NCBI RefSeq assembly: GCF_900156205.1
Contig: NZ_FTNA01000041.1
Location: 1-31,157 of the forward strand
Reading direction: 5' to 3'
Origin: Leptospira interrogans
Lineage (GTDB): Bacteria; Spirochaetota; Leptospiria; Leptospirales; Leptospiraceae
DNA length: 31,157 nt
Part shown: in pieces, positions 10,100 through 23,606 of the stretch
Layout: the number at the start of each line of letters is the position of its first letter
Position numbering within the stretch: position 1 is the stretch's first letter
Notes under the pieces: generated by a model
What the model was told of the DNA's origin: nothing
Database searches by the model: none
The model's input: only the letters and a program-made list of their open reading frames with translations
Translations under genes and position numbers: made by a program

Positions 10100-10294
10100 T
10101 TATGGTTAAAATTTCTACTCAAATCTATATATCAGAGTGCCTAATATTCTACATTCAAACAGCGGTTTTGTAATAAAGACTTATAGTAATTAATTTTATA
10201 GAATCCAGTAAAACTTTTTGATTCGAGAAACTCATGTATAAATTGAATTAAAAAAATATTTACAAATTTATAAATTTCACTAAGAGACTTAGTC

Positions 10295-10355
10295 TGTGGG
10301 AACTACCACAAATTACGATTTTACAAATAAATTCTAAAATTGTAGGAACTATTAC
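10295..10355. repeat. 46-bp-period quasi-palindrome pair
   Basis: TGTGGGAACTACCACA (10295-10310, with fully complementary TGTGG/CCACA arms) and TGTAGGAACTATTACT (10341-10356) start 46 bp apart. The linker AATTACGATTTTACAAAT is shared, in either orientation, with other pairs in the window. Confidence 0.6.
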
Positions 10356-10586
10356 TTTTACTACTCGGAAGCATGAATAGAATACTTGTGTTAGATTGTT
10401 TCAAAAATTTGAATATTTTGGTCTTGCTTTAAAATACTGTAAATCCCGAATTTGCGGTATTTTTTAAGTACCACTAGTTTTTCGTAAATTAGGCCGTTAA
10501 TAACTTGGTACTATTTTCATACGTCCGAGTAGTAAAAAAAGATTTTCCTAATTTTTCTTATCTCGAACTCATGCTAAATAGAAACC

Positions 10587-10746
10587 AATAGTAGTTCCTA
10601 CATTTAAAAAAATACAAAGTCTGTGGTAGTTCCTACACTAGTTTGATATACAAAATATTCCAATTTCCTAAAATGTGGGAACTAACACAAAAACTTAGAA
10701 ATGATTATTATTAGCAGTTGATCACTAAAACGTAGGAACTACTACT
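10587..10746. repeat. Cluster of four 16-bp quasi-palindromes
   Basis: AATAGTAGTTCCTACA (10587-10602) and TGTGGTAGTTCCTACA (10622-10637) are in one orientation. TGTGGGAACTAACACA (10674-10689) and CGTAGGAACTACTACT (10731-10746) are in the other. The cluster is therefore itself arranged as inverted pairs. Confidence 0.6.
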
Positions 10747-10760
10747 CATATCTATATATT

Positions 10761-10855
10761 ACTGATTTCTATAAAATTGAGTACCGTAAATTTTATCACA
10801 AAAAGCTGTTTCCGTACAAAATATTAGGTACTTTATTATATAGTTATAAATAAAG
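10761..10855. repeat. AATTGAGTA repeat block, copy 2
   Basis: ACTGATTTCTATAAAATTG, GAGTACCGTAAATTTTATC, GTACAAAATATTAGGTAC and a TTATATAGTTATAAATAA end match the copy at 1050-1143 in order and spacing. The rest of 10856-11088 is AT-rich sequence with one degenerate quasi-palindrome near 10935. Confidence 0.5.
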
Positions 10856-11088
10856 CATTATAACTTTTGAAATGAAGCTCCCTTTCAAAAAGAACTTTAA
10901 ACACTATTCTATAGTTCTAAAAAAACTCAAATATTTAGGAACTACTTTAAAAAACGAAACCATCTATAATCAGTCTTTTTATAAATCATAAAAAGCTCAC
11001 ATACTTTTCTAAGAAATCTGAATAAATTATTCTAGAAAAAGAAAATTTCTCGAAAAAAAACAGCAACTTTATAAAAATTCCGTTTCAG

Positions 11089-11982
11089 ATGATATACTTC
11101 AAACAATTCAAAGCACTTAAAAAAAATAAAATACATCCTCCTCTTCTTTTTATTCATGGGGCTTGGCACGGTTCTTGGTGTTGGGAAGAAAATTTCGTCC
11201 CCTACTTTCAAAAGGCCGGTTATGATGTTTATACGATGGACTTAAGAGGGCATGGCAAAAGCCCAAATCAAAACGGAAAGTTTAGATGGAATTCGATCCG
11301 TAATTATGTTCAAGACGTAGAAGAAGTTATAAAAAAGTTGCCTCAATTTCCTATTTTAATCGGGCATTCTATGGGTGGATTGATCGTTCAAAAGATATTA
11401 GAAAAAAATCATGTTTCCAAAGCAGTTCTTCTTGCAAGTGTACCTCCGCACGGAGTTTTTAGAATTACACTTGAATTATTGATCCGTCATCCGATCCGTT
11501 TTTTGAAAGTTCTACTTACACTTTCCTTATTTCCAATCGTAGAAGATACTAAACTAGGCAGTGAATTATTTTTTTCAGAATCTCTCGACAAACAAAAAGC
11601 GATTCAATTCGCCTCTAAAACCCAAGACGAATCTTTTCTCGCATTTCTAGACATGTTAATTTTTTCTCTTCCAAAATCAGATCAGATACAAACTCCACTT
11701 CTTGTACTCGGTGGAGAAAAAGACAGATTTTTTGTCCCTTGGGAAGTCAAAAGAACGGCTAACACGTATCAGTCGGAAATGGATATTTTTCAAGGAATGG
11801 GTCACAATCTTATGTTAGATGAAGGTTGGGAAAAAGTAGCAGAAAGAATCCATACTTATCTTAACGGTTCGAAAATTGATTTAGAAAAAAAGAAAAACGA
11901 AACATTCGTTTCCAAAAAAAAGAATAGTACAAAACAAAAGTCAGTAAAATTAAAAAATAAATCTAAAAAACAAAAAAACTAA
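11089..11982 (+). CDS. Alpha/beta hydrolase (esterase/lipase-like)
   Basis: A 297-aa serine hydrolase without a signal peptide, so cytoplasmic. The oxyanion-hole segment HGAWHGSW is at residues 24-31, the nucleophile elbow GHSMGG at 92-97 (Ser94), the acid in GGEKDRF (Asp212) and the base in GMGHN (His239), giving a complete Ser-Asp-His triad. DLRGHGKS (51-58) is typical of the fold. Residues ~262-297 form an unusual tail very rich in Lys, Asn and Ser, which could bind nucleic acid, acidic lipid or the membrane, or may simply be disordered. The ATG has no clear ribosome site and is preceded by AT-rich DNA. It is a single gene flanked by repeats. The substrate cannot be told from sequence. Confidence 0.92.
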   Translation: MIYFKQFKALKKNKIHPPLLFIHGAWHGSWCWEENFVPYFQKAGYDVYTMDLRGHGKSPNQNGKFRWNSIRNYVQDVEEVIKKLPQFPILIGHSMGGLIVQKILEKNHVSKAVLLASVPPHGVFRITLELLIRHPIRFLKVLLTLSLFPIVEDTKLGSELFFSESLDKQKAIQFASKTQDESFLAFLDMLIFSLPKSDQIQTPLLVLGGEKDRFFVPWEVKRTANTYQSEMDIFQGMGHNLMLDEGWEKVAERIHTYLNGSKIDLEKKKNETFVSKKKNSTKQKSVKLKNKSKKQKN

Positions 11983-12005
11983 TCCGAAGAGATTTAGTTT
12001 TTTTG
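11971..12005 (+). terminator. Terminator overlapping the hydrolase stop codon
   Basis: CAAAAAAACTAA (11971-11982) pairs perfectly with TTAGTTTTTTTG (11994-12005) around an 11-base loop, giving a 12-bp stem that ends in a T-run. The TAA stop codon of the hydrolase is part of the left arm. The symmetric A- and T-tracts could also stop transcription from the other side. Confidence 0.7.
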
Positions 12006-12238
12006 TCTATTTTTAATCCTAATCGTAATAACTCTGCATCTCGACCCAAAACTCGATCTGTCGAACACCCAGAAAACTTCAGCGAATGCCTCTCTCAGGA
12101 TCGGCAGTGTTTTGTTGAATTCCAAAAGCAAGAAGTTTTACTCAGAACTATATATAATATTTCCAATTCAATAGTTTAACGTGAATTCGTAGAGAAATCC
12201 GTTTTATCTTAGGTCAATTTTTTTCGTAAAAAAATAAA
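12006..12238. other. Non-coding stretch leading into long repeat copy 2
   Basis: I see no gene here. From about 12170 the sequence (TTTAACGTGAATTCGTAGAG, GTTTTATCTTAGGTCAAT) matches 30713-30770, marking the left part of the long dispersed repeat. Confidence 0.45.
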
Positions 12239-12522
12239 TATAGGAACTCTTACAAATCGTGGATTTATAGTTAAACTTTGTAAATTATGGGAACTACTAT
12301 AAAATACAAAAAGAATCATTATCCAATCAGATTTTTGCACAAAATCTCTGTTTTGCGGCCATCATCAAAATTTAAATTCCATTTTAACGTAAGTTCGACA
12401 CGAGTAAAAATTTCTAAAAGTATGAGTTCCTACAATTTTAGAACTTGTTCGTAAAATCGTGATTTGTAAGAGTTCCCACATTATTTTACGGAACAAACCT
12501 AAGTTTTGTGTTAGTTCCCACT
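12239..12522. repeat. Long dispersed repeat, copy 2
   Basis: Collinear with 2747-3092 and 30781-31000. TATAGGAACTCTTACA (12239-12254) and a GGGAACTACTATAAAATAC 46-47 bp on are followed by CATCATCAAAATTTAAAT, AGTATGAGTTCCTACA (12419-12434), TGTAAGAGTTCCCACA (12465-12480, again 46 bp on) and TGTGTTAGTTCCCACT (12507-12522). The two flanking pairs point toward each other, so the block is roughly symmetric. Confidence 0.65.
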
Positions 12523-12640
12523 TGAATACGACAGATTCCAACTTTTTTAGAATCATGGAATCCTTACGCCGGACTCATGTTGTTTATACTTCAATCATAT
12601 AAATTCTATATATGAAAAATAATCACTAGTTTCACAAAAA

Positions 12641-12656
12641 TGTGGGGGCTCATACA
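12641..12656. repeat. 16-bp quasi-palindrome, degenerate copy
   Basis: TGTGGGGGCTCATACA is a diverged member of the GTAGGAACTAC family. It lies five bases from the left end of MITE copy D. Confidence 0.4.
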
Positions 12657-12660
12657 AAAA

Positions 12661-12753
12661 TAGAGTTGTTTTAAAATTTCATAATGGAAATTAACAAAAC
12701 TGCTTCGATCGACCATTTCCATACAACAGAGAATTAATTTTTTAACAACTCTA
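12661..12753. mobile_element. MITE-like element, copy D (TA-flanked, inverted)
   Basis: Same orientation as copy C. The left end is TA (12661-12662) then GAGTTGTTTTAAAATTTC; the right end is AATTTTTTAACAACTC then TA (12752-12753). At 93 bp it is about 10 bp shorter than the others, and it keeps CTTCGATCGACCATTTCCAT. Confidence 0.7.
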
Positions 12754-12891
12754 ATTATAATAACAAAAGAATATTAAAAAATTATAAATCATGCAATACA
12801 ATGGTTTCCGTAGGAATTCAAATCTAGGCTTTACCAGTAAAATTTTGAATATTCCAGGATTCTCCCACACAAAGGAAATTCTAAAGACAAT

Positions 12892-12908
12892 AAGCGGCAA
12901 AGCCGCTT
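12892..12908. repeat. GC-rich hairpin in AT-rich DNA
   Basis: AAGCGGC and GCCGCTT form a perfect 7-bp stem with an AAA loop. No T-run follows in either direction. A GGAAGGAATTGTAA tract just after it resembles a worn piece of the mosaic repeat around 14824-14838. Confidence 0.4.
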
Positions 12909-12996
12909 TCGATTTATTACGGAAGGAATTGTAAACGTTAGAATACATTTTCTAATTATAGAGTTCAGGTTAAAATAATTCTTATTTTATGTTGTA

Positions 12997-13092
12997 AGTC
13001 CCTATAAAATTGAGTAGCGTAAATTTTTATTGTAAGTCCCGTTTCATGCAGTAGTGCAAAATATCAGTACATTATTTATAGTTCTGAGTAAT
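12997..13092. repeat. AATTGAGTA repeat block, copy 3
   Basis: CCTATAAAATTGAGTAGCG, TAAATTTTTATTGTAAG, GTGCAAAATATCAGTAC and TTTATAGTTCTGAGTAAT match copies 1 and 2 in order. From 13093 to the lipase start at 13299 the sequence is AT-rich with no recognised feature. Confidence 0.5.
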
Positions 13093-13298
13093 ATCTAAAA
13101 ACTGCAAATCCACAAAAATAGACGCATTTGACATCATTTCTATATAAAAATAAACCTAAGATTACTTAGAACGATAACATAACCAAAGTAATATATAAAA
13201 TTTAAATAATATACTTAAGTATAGAATTATTCTTAAATAAACTTTGAGTTTTTAAATTTTCACTTGCGCATATCTGCTCATATTCGTTTATCAAAAAT

Positions 13299-14408
13299 AT
13301 GAGATTACTTCAAATTATTTTTAAAATTTTAATATTCTTTCTTTGTATTTTACAATTTTTCTACTGTAAACCAAAAGCAGAAAATACAAATACAGTAGAA
13401 GACATTTTAAAAAGTGTTGGATTTTCTTTTTGGGACGAATTCAACCACGAACTTTATAAATTCATTCCCATTTCTTCTATTGTTTCCAAAAACGATTTTA
13501 TAATAGATCAATTCACAATTGCCAATCCTGATTTAAAGGTTAATAAACCGAAAGTTATTTTGATTCACGGCTGGGACTTTGAAGAAAGAAATTTCGAACT
13601 TCCTACTACCAAAGCTAAAAAAGTTGCAAATATTAGAAAAATCTGGGGCGATGCTCTGGAAATGTATTCTCAAAATCTTTTCGAAACTCAGACAACTTAT
13701 GAATTTTATACTTTTACGTATCGAACTTCGGACTACGTGGAACATAACGGTAGAAGACTGATCGATAAACTGAATTCAGTTTTTACTCCCGACGATAAGG
13801 TAATTTTGTTAGCTCATTCTATGGGTGGTCTTGTTGCTAGATCCGCTCTTTATCACCCTAACAACACAAACGACGTTATTGATTTTATTGTAAGTCTTGG
13901 AACTCCTTACTTAGGTTCTCCTTTTGCTTCTCCTAGCTATAGAAAACATTTAGGAGCGTTAGGTGAACTAATCGGATTTGTGACCGGAACGGCGGGCGGA
14001 AAAGACCTTGCTTATACAAACGCGTTAGGCACATCGTATCAGGTTCCTGAAAGTGAAATTATTCCAGACGCTTCTAATGCCTACTTAGAAAGACTTTTAA
14101 GTGAATCTTCTAAAGACTCAAAAGTTACTGCGTTTTATGGTGAAATGTCTCAGTGTAAGGGTCACCCAGGTTCCGGGACTGCTTTTATCATCGGTTGTGA
14201 TATTTTAAAAGATGAAGTACCTAGCTTTGCCGGTAAGAACGATGGAATAGTTACTTCCACCAGTGGCAAAATGTCTTCTAAACTTCCACCCGAAAGACAA
14301 TTCGTAAAAGATTTAGATCACTACCAGTTATCATTTAGCAGCCACGCCAGTGTTGCTTCTAGAAACACATATTTTGGAGAAGTTATAGCTATCATTGACT
14401 CATTGTAG
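13299..14408 (+). CDS. Lipase/esterase-like lipoprotein (alpha/beta hydrolase)
   Basis: A 369-aa protein with a hydrophobic N-terminus ending LQFFYC (Cys23), a probable lipobox, so a membrane-anchored exported hydrolase. The oxyanion segment LIHGWD is at residues 88-93 and the nucleophile elbow AHSMGG at 172-177 (Ser174), followed by SLGTPYLGSPFA (199-210), typical of triacylglycerol lipases and PGAP1-like esterases. KNDGIV (Asp315) and DLDHYQL (His341) fit the remaining triad members. Cys286 and Cys300 could form a disulfide. The ATG lacks a clear ribosome site. It is a single gene with repeats on both sides. A role on host or self lipids is plausible but not shown; Leptospira live on fatty acids, which makes lipases relevant. 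Confidence 0.88.
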   Translation: MRLLQIIFKILIFFLCILQFFYCKPKAENTNTVEDILKSVGFSFWDEFNHELYKFIPISSIVSKNDFIIDQFTIANPDLKVNKPKVILIHGWDFEERNFELPTTKAKKVANIRKIWGDALEMYSQNLFETQTTYEFYTFTYRTSDYVEHNGRRLIDKLNSVFTPDDKVILLAHSMGGLVARSALYHPNNTNDVIDFIVSLGTPYLGSPFASPSYRKHLGALGELIGFVTGTAGGKDLAYTNALGTSYQVPESEIIPDASNAYLERLLSESSKDSKVTAFYGEMSQCKGHPGSGTAFIIGCDILKDEVPSFAGKNDGIVTSTSGKMSSKLPPERQFVKDLDHYQLSFSSHASVASRNTYFGEVIAIIDSL

Positions 14409-14559
14409 TAAATAAATTTAAAAAGAACGCGAATCATATCTCGTAAATGAACACTGGGCTTATGAAGTACATCCCACTGAATTTTAAACATGAGTAAATT
14501 ATATTTTACTTATGCTTTATAAAATAAAGTGATTTGGATATAACGCGAAAGAAATCGAC

Positions 14560-14965
14560 GTGAGAGAGCTCAAGCATCGTTCTCTAAACGAAAGCGTCTC
14601 ACTTCTATGAGCGCTCGACAGATCGCGTTTGAACTCAGCAGAACGCTCTCTATAGATCGCGTTCTATATTAAAACTAAAAATGGCATGGTGTATTATGTT
14701 TCCTGCATACAATTTATTAACCAGAGCTGAAAGCCCGTAGCAAGCCGATTCCGTCCTGATTTTCTTACGTCAAACTCAAGTTAAAATAACGTGAGTTCGG
14801 TATGCGAAAGCGATTGTAGCGAAAATTCCGAAGGAATTGCAGCATTATGTTGCGACAGCAAGGAGCAACATTGAGTTCAAGCGCGGTCGCGAGCCATTAT
14901 ATACTATAAAATTTGCGAGCGATTCGCCCAAATATTCTTACGTCGAACTCAAGTTAAAATAATAT
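14560..14965. repeat. GC-richer mosaic repeat, copy 4 (inverted)
   Basis: The reverse complement of 14560-14760 aligns with 2305-2540, including an exact 22-base match at 14632-14653. 14800-14838 carries GCGAAAGCGATTGTAGCGAA and the AATTCCGAAGGAATT hairpin of copies 1 and 3 in reverse. A TCTTACGTCAAACTCAAG tract at about 14763 recurs almost exactly at about 14936, and CAAACTCAAGTTA/TAACGTGAGTTCG (14771-14799) is an inverted repeat with 11 of 13 pairs. It fills the space between the lipase and hisF, which converge on it. Confidence 0.6.
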
Positions 14966-15033
14966 TGCCTAACAAAAACTATCACATTCCAAAAATAGAA
15001 AACCATTTTCAGCATCTATAGACAAATATCATT

Positions 15034-15804
15034 TTAATCTAAACGAACCGAAATACCCATCTCTTCCATAGCTTTTTTAGTCTCACGGATAGAATATTCT
15101 CCAAAATGAAAAATAGAAGCAGCAAGTACTGCATCTGCTTTCCCGCGTAAAATGGCTTCCACCATATGCTCCGGATTTCCGGCCCCTCCAGATGCTATAA
15201 TTGGAATTCCCAGAGACGAGGAAAAATTCTTTAGAAGATGAATATCAAATCCATTTCTAGTTCCATCTCGATCCATAGACGTAAGTAAAATTTCTCCAGC
15301 ACCTTTTTCGGCGGCCTCTTGAGCCCAATCCAAAGCCTCCCTTCCGGTTGCTGTTCTTCCTCCGTGTAAAAAAACTTCGTATCGATCTCTTTCTTTTTCA
15401 TGCTTAACATCAATTGCACAAACGATACATTGAGATCCATAAATTTCGGAAGAATATGTTAACAATTTGGGGTTTTGAAAAGCTGCAGTATTGATTGATA
15501 CCTTGTCCGCTCCTTTTTCTAAAACGGCTTTTACGTCGTCTACGGTTCTAATTCCTCCTCCTACTGTAAAAGGAATGAAAATCTTTTCGGCTATCCTCTC
15601 TACAAGATGAAGTAATATCTCTCTTCTATCCGAAGAAGCGGTTATATCTAAAAAACAAAGTTCATCGGCTAAATTCTCTTCGTAGATCGCAGCCGATTCC
15701 ACTGGATCTCCAGCGTCCACTAGATTTACAAAATTTACTCCCTTAACTACACGCCCGTCTTTGATGTCCAGACAGGGAATTACTCTGGCAGTAAGATTAC
15801 TCAT
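15034..15804 (-). CDS. hisF: Imidazole glycerol phosphate synthase, cyclase subunit
   Basis: Closes the imidazole ring of IGP and releases AICAR using ammonia from HisH, step 6 of histidine synthesis, in the cytoplasm. The 256 aa match the family length. Catalytic aspartates are Asp13 in [15 protein letters not shown] and Asp132 in CAIDVK. Phosphate-binding loops VGGGIRT (81-87) and [12 protein letters not shown] complete the TIM-barrel signature, with GGRTATG also conserved. Its ATG overlaps the gatA stop by four bases, so it is the last gene of the ten-gene run. hisH and most other his genes are not in the window; hisD lies at the far end of the same run. No T-run terminator follows; a mosaic repeat does. 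Confidence 0.97.
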   Translation of the reverse strand: MSNLTARVIPCLDIKDGRVVKGVNFVNLVDAGDPVESAAIYEENLADELCFLDITASSDRREILLHLVERIAEKIFIPFTVGGGIRTVDDVKAVLEKGADKVSINTAAFQNPKLLTYSSEIYGSQCIVCAIDVKHEKERDRYEVFLHGGRTATGREALDWAQEAAEKGAGEILLTSMDRDGTRNGFDIHLLKNFSSSLGIPIIASGGAGNPEHMVEAILRGKADAVLAASIFHFGEYSIRETKKAMEEMGISVRLD

Positions 15805-17264
15805 TTAATACTTTCCGGAAACTGAATATTCATTCCTTCTAATGTAGAAAGTGCTAATGCAATTCCGAAAAGTTTTCCTTCTTGAAAATGAGGAGTAGTA
15901 ATTTGTAATCCGATTGGAAGCCCTTTTTGATCCGCTCCCATAGGAACACTCATTGCAGGAAGTCCGGCGAGATTTACGCTAGTAGTCCAAATATCAGCTT
16001 TATACATCTGAATTGGATCTTTCGTTTTTTCACCAATCTTAAACGCAGTCGTAGGAGAAGTAGGTTGTAATATACAATCTACTTTTGAAAAGAAAGATTC
16101 ATATTCCTTACGAATCAAAGCCCTTGCCTTTTGTGCGGTTCCATAATAAGCGTCATAATAACCTGCAGACAAAGAAAAAGTTCCCAAAAGAATTCTTCTC
16201 TTTACTTCCGGTCCAAATCCTTCCGTTCTAGAATCTACAAAAAGATCTTCTAGTTTTCCAGTTTTATCTTTTCTAGATCCAAAACGAATCCCGTCAAACC
16301 GGGAAAGGTTGGAAGAACATTCCGCAGTCGCTATGATATAATAGATTGGAATTGCAAAACCGAATTTCGAAAAATCAATATCAACTAACGTAGCGCCTTT
16401 TTCTTTTAACTGATTTAGAACTTTATCATACGATTTTACTACTTCAGATTGAATTTCTGGAGTCATTTTAATGACCCCTACTTTCAATCCTTTAAAATCC
16501 TGGGGCTGAACATCCGAAGCCGAAAATTTGGGACGATGGATAGAAGTAGAATCCCTTACGTCTTTTCCGGAAATTACAGAATACAAATCTATACAACCTT
16601 GTAGTTCTCTAGAAAATGGTCCGATCTGATCTAAACTAGAAGCATAAGCTACAAGCCCATAACGGGAAACGGTTCCATAAGTAGGTTTGAGTCCGTAGAG
16701 CCCACAAAGAGAAGCAGGTTGACGAACCGATCCTCCCGTATCCGATCCAAGTGCCAGTGGAACCATAGAAGCGGCAACTGCCGCTGCAGAACCTCCGCTG
16801 GAACCACCCGGAATTCTTTCCAGGTCAAAAGGATTTCGAGTTGTCTGAAAGGCGGAATTTTCCGTGGAGCTTCCCATCGCAAACTCGTCCATATTAGTTC
16901 TTGGAAATAGTATAAAACCTTTTTCTAAAAGTTTTTCTACAACAGTTGCGTGAAATGGAGATTTATAATTTTCTAATATTTTAGAAGAACAAGAAGTGAT
17001 CGTATCCCGAATACATATATTATCTTTGATTGCAACCGGCATTCCGTCGAATTCCGAAAGTGGTTTTCCTTCTTTTCTACGTTTGTCACTTTCTTCTGCG
17101 GAGTTTAATACTTTTTTTTCATCTAAGTATAGAAACGCTTTTACAGCACCGTCTACTTCTCGAATCCGATTGATACAAGCGCTTACAAGTTCTGTGGAAG
17201 ATATTTTTCCGGAATTCAGAGAATCTTTCAATTCCACATAAGGTTTTTTTAATATTTCGTTCAT
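15801..17264 (-). CDS. gatA: Glutamyl-tRNA(Gln) amidotransferase subunit A
   Basis: Glutaminase subunit of GatCAB, which converts Glu-tRNA(Gln) to Gln-tRNA(Gln) in bacteria lacking glutaminyl-tRNA synthetase. The 487 aa match the family. The amidase-signature catalytic triad is Lys80 (PVAIKDN), Ser155 in [14 protein letters not shown] and Ser179 in [11 protein letters not shown], each offset by one from the usual GatA numbering. [20 protein letters not shown] is the conserved block after the triad. It overlaps gatC upstream and hisF downstream by four bases each, indicating translational coupling. A plain amidase is unlikely given the adjoining gatC. gatB, which encodes the tRNA-binding kinase/transamidase subunit, is not here and must lie elsewhere. 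Confidence 0.97.
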   Translation of the reverse strand: MNEILKKPYVELKDSLNSGKISSTELVSACINRIREVDGAVKAFLYLDEKKVLNSAEESDKRRKEGKPLSEFDGMPVAIKDNICIRDTITSCSSKILENYKSPFHATVVEKLLEKGFILFPRTNMDEFAMGSSTENSAFQTTRNPFDLERIPGGSSGGSAAAVAASMVPLALGSDTGGSVRQPASLCGLYGLKPTYGTVSRYGLVAYASSLDQIGPFSRELQGCIDLYSVISGKDVRDSTSIHRPKFSASDVQPQDFKGLKVGVIKMTPEIQSEVVKSYDKVLNQLKEKGATLVDIDFSKFGFAIPIYYIIATAECSSNLSRFDGIRFGSRKDKTGKLEDLFVDSRTEGFGPEVKRRILLGTFSLSAGYYDAYYGTAQKARALIRKEYESFFSKVDCILQPTSPTTAFKIGEKTKDPIQMYKADIWTTSVNLAGLPAMSVPMGADQKGLPIGLQITTPHFQEGKLFGIALALSTLEGMNIQFPESIK

Positions 17265-17551
17265 GTTTCTATCACCTTAGGAACCACGAAATATCCATTT
17301 TGAAAAGAAGGTGCAAATGACTCTATCTCTTCTCGTGACAAATGTTTACCAGCCAAATCAGGACGAATTGCATTTTCATGATGTAGGTAAATTTCGTCGT
17401 CCTTGATTGAACTCACGTCCAAACCTTTTATCTGATCTACATATTCTAAAATTTTATTAAAGTCTTGAAGAGTGGCCTCTTTCTCTTCGGAACGAATTTT
17501 TAAACGAGAGAGTTCGGCGATCTTTTGCAAAGAATCTTCGTTGATGTTCAT
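17261..17551 (-). CDS. gatC: Glutamyl-tRNA(Gln) amidotransferase subunit C
   Basis: Small subunit that wraps around and stabilises GatA-GatB. The 96 aa match the family length. Typical features are the N-terminal IAELSRLKI helix (residues 12-20), the [18 protein letters not shown] stretch (28-45) and a C-terminal [11 protein letters not shown], the usual FxVPKVI tail. The ATG is preceded by GGGGAG four bases away. It lies 26 bp after the sugar transferase gene and overlaps gatA by four bases. Confidence 0.95.
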   Translation of the reverse strand: MNINEDSLQKIAELSRLKIRSEEKEATLQDFNKILEYVDQIKGLDVSSIKDDEIYLHHENAIRPDLAGKHLSREEIESFAPSFQNGYFVVPKVIET

Positions 17552-17577
17552 GATTCTCCCCTTGCGGCAAGAGTGTT

Positions 17578-21971
<4,394 letters not shown>

Positions 21972-21994
21972 ACCGTGTCAGATTATTCTCCTCA

Positions 21995-22828
<834 letters not shown>

Positions 22829-22834
22829 TTGAAA

Positions 22835-23560
22835 TTACTGCCCAGTAGTTTTAGGAGTTTCCGTTTTAGGAGCAGTTCCTGTTGCAGACGAAGATTCTTT
22901 TTTATCCGCCTCACCGCCTATTTTTTTCTTTAAGAAAGCATCTAAATCAAACTTATCATTGTGTTTGATAGCAACCTGTTCTTTAATTCTTTCTAAAACT
23001 TTTGGAAGAATTTCCTGAGACTTATCCTTTTTCAATTTCGCTCTTGCAAAAAGAATACAACGATCTATAGGAAGAGAACTGATTTGAGGTTCCTTAGAAC
23101 GAAGTTTTTGACATTCTTCCATCGCTTCTTCTTCGGAAATTTTAATCTTACTTTCTACAAGATGCATTACATAAAGTTGAGAAACGATCTGCATTTCCTG
23201 AAACTTTAAAATCTTTTTAATGTCGTCCCGTTTTGTAAAACCGTCTTTTTCAGCTGCGATCGTAGTGATCATCATATCTCTGTATTGATCGTAAAAATTT
23301 TTCTTTTGAAACTGATAATTCAAAGCTCTCATTTGTTCCGGAACTTCCGATATGTCTTTAGAAATAAATTCGAGAAGATTTTCTTTTTCTATATTTTGAA
23401 CTCGACTCATCGCATCGATAGCTACATTATAAGTATCTTCAAAACTGTTCACAGTGATCTTGTTACCATCCAAGGTTTCAATCACTTCGGAATTATCTCC
23501 ACAACTCGCAAAAAAAGCGGTCAAAATAGAAACAAAAATGAGAATACTGTTTTTTTTCAT
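22835..23560 (-). CDS. Putative lipoprotein, SurA/PrsA N-domain-like
   Basis: A 241-aa protein with lipobox FFASC (Cys20) following a basic, hydrophobic signal. Residues ~24-155 resemble the helical chaperone domain of SurA/PrsA-type foldases: a short strand [13 protein letters not shown], a helix, a FISKDI segment, a tyrosine- and aromatic-rich [27 protein letters not shown], and a long helix ending [17 protein letters not shown]. There is no parvulin prolyl-isomerase domain. Cys149 and Cys168 might pair. The tail (~218-241) is Ser/Thr/Lys/Pro-rich and likely disordered. It sits between mfd (46 bp) and uppP (6 bp), two genes ahead of lptD, so a periplasmic chaperone for barrel proteins is a reasonable inference, not an identification. 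Confidence 0.82.
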   Translation of the reverse strand: MKKNSILIFVSILTAFFASCGDNSEVIETLDGNKITVNSFEDTYNVAIDAMSRVQNIEKENLLEFISKDISEVPEQMRALNYQFQKKNFYDQYRDMMITTIAAEKDGFTKRDDIKKILKFQEMQIVSQLYVMHLVESKIKISEEEAMEECQKLRSKEPQISSLPIDRCILFARAKLKKDKSQEILPKVLERIKEQVAIKHNDKFDLDAFLKKKIGGEADKKESSSATGTAPKTETPKTTGQ

Positions 23561-23606
23561 CGGACTAAAGTTCCTGTTGCAAAGATAGGATTCGCGCCTG
23601 GATCGT

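Noticed and set aside
10295..10746. CRISPR-like array, because of the regular repeats
   Set aside because: The repeats are short, imperfect and in both orientations, the spacers are similar to one another, and there are no cas genes.
12365..12556. Minus-strand open frame in long repeat copy 2
   Set aside because: The frame is not kept in the other copies of the same repeat, so it is not under coding selection.
12892..12908. Intrinsic terminator
   Set aside because: Good stem but no T-run on either strand and no gene ending nearby.
12751..12948. Minus-strand open frame of 65 residues next to MITE copy D
   Set aside because: It covers a GC-rich hairpin and AT-rich DNA, has no ribosome site and resembles no family.
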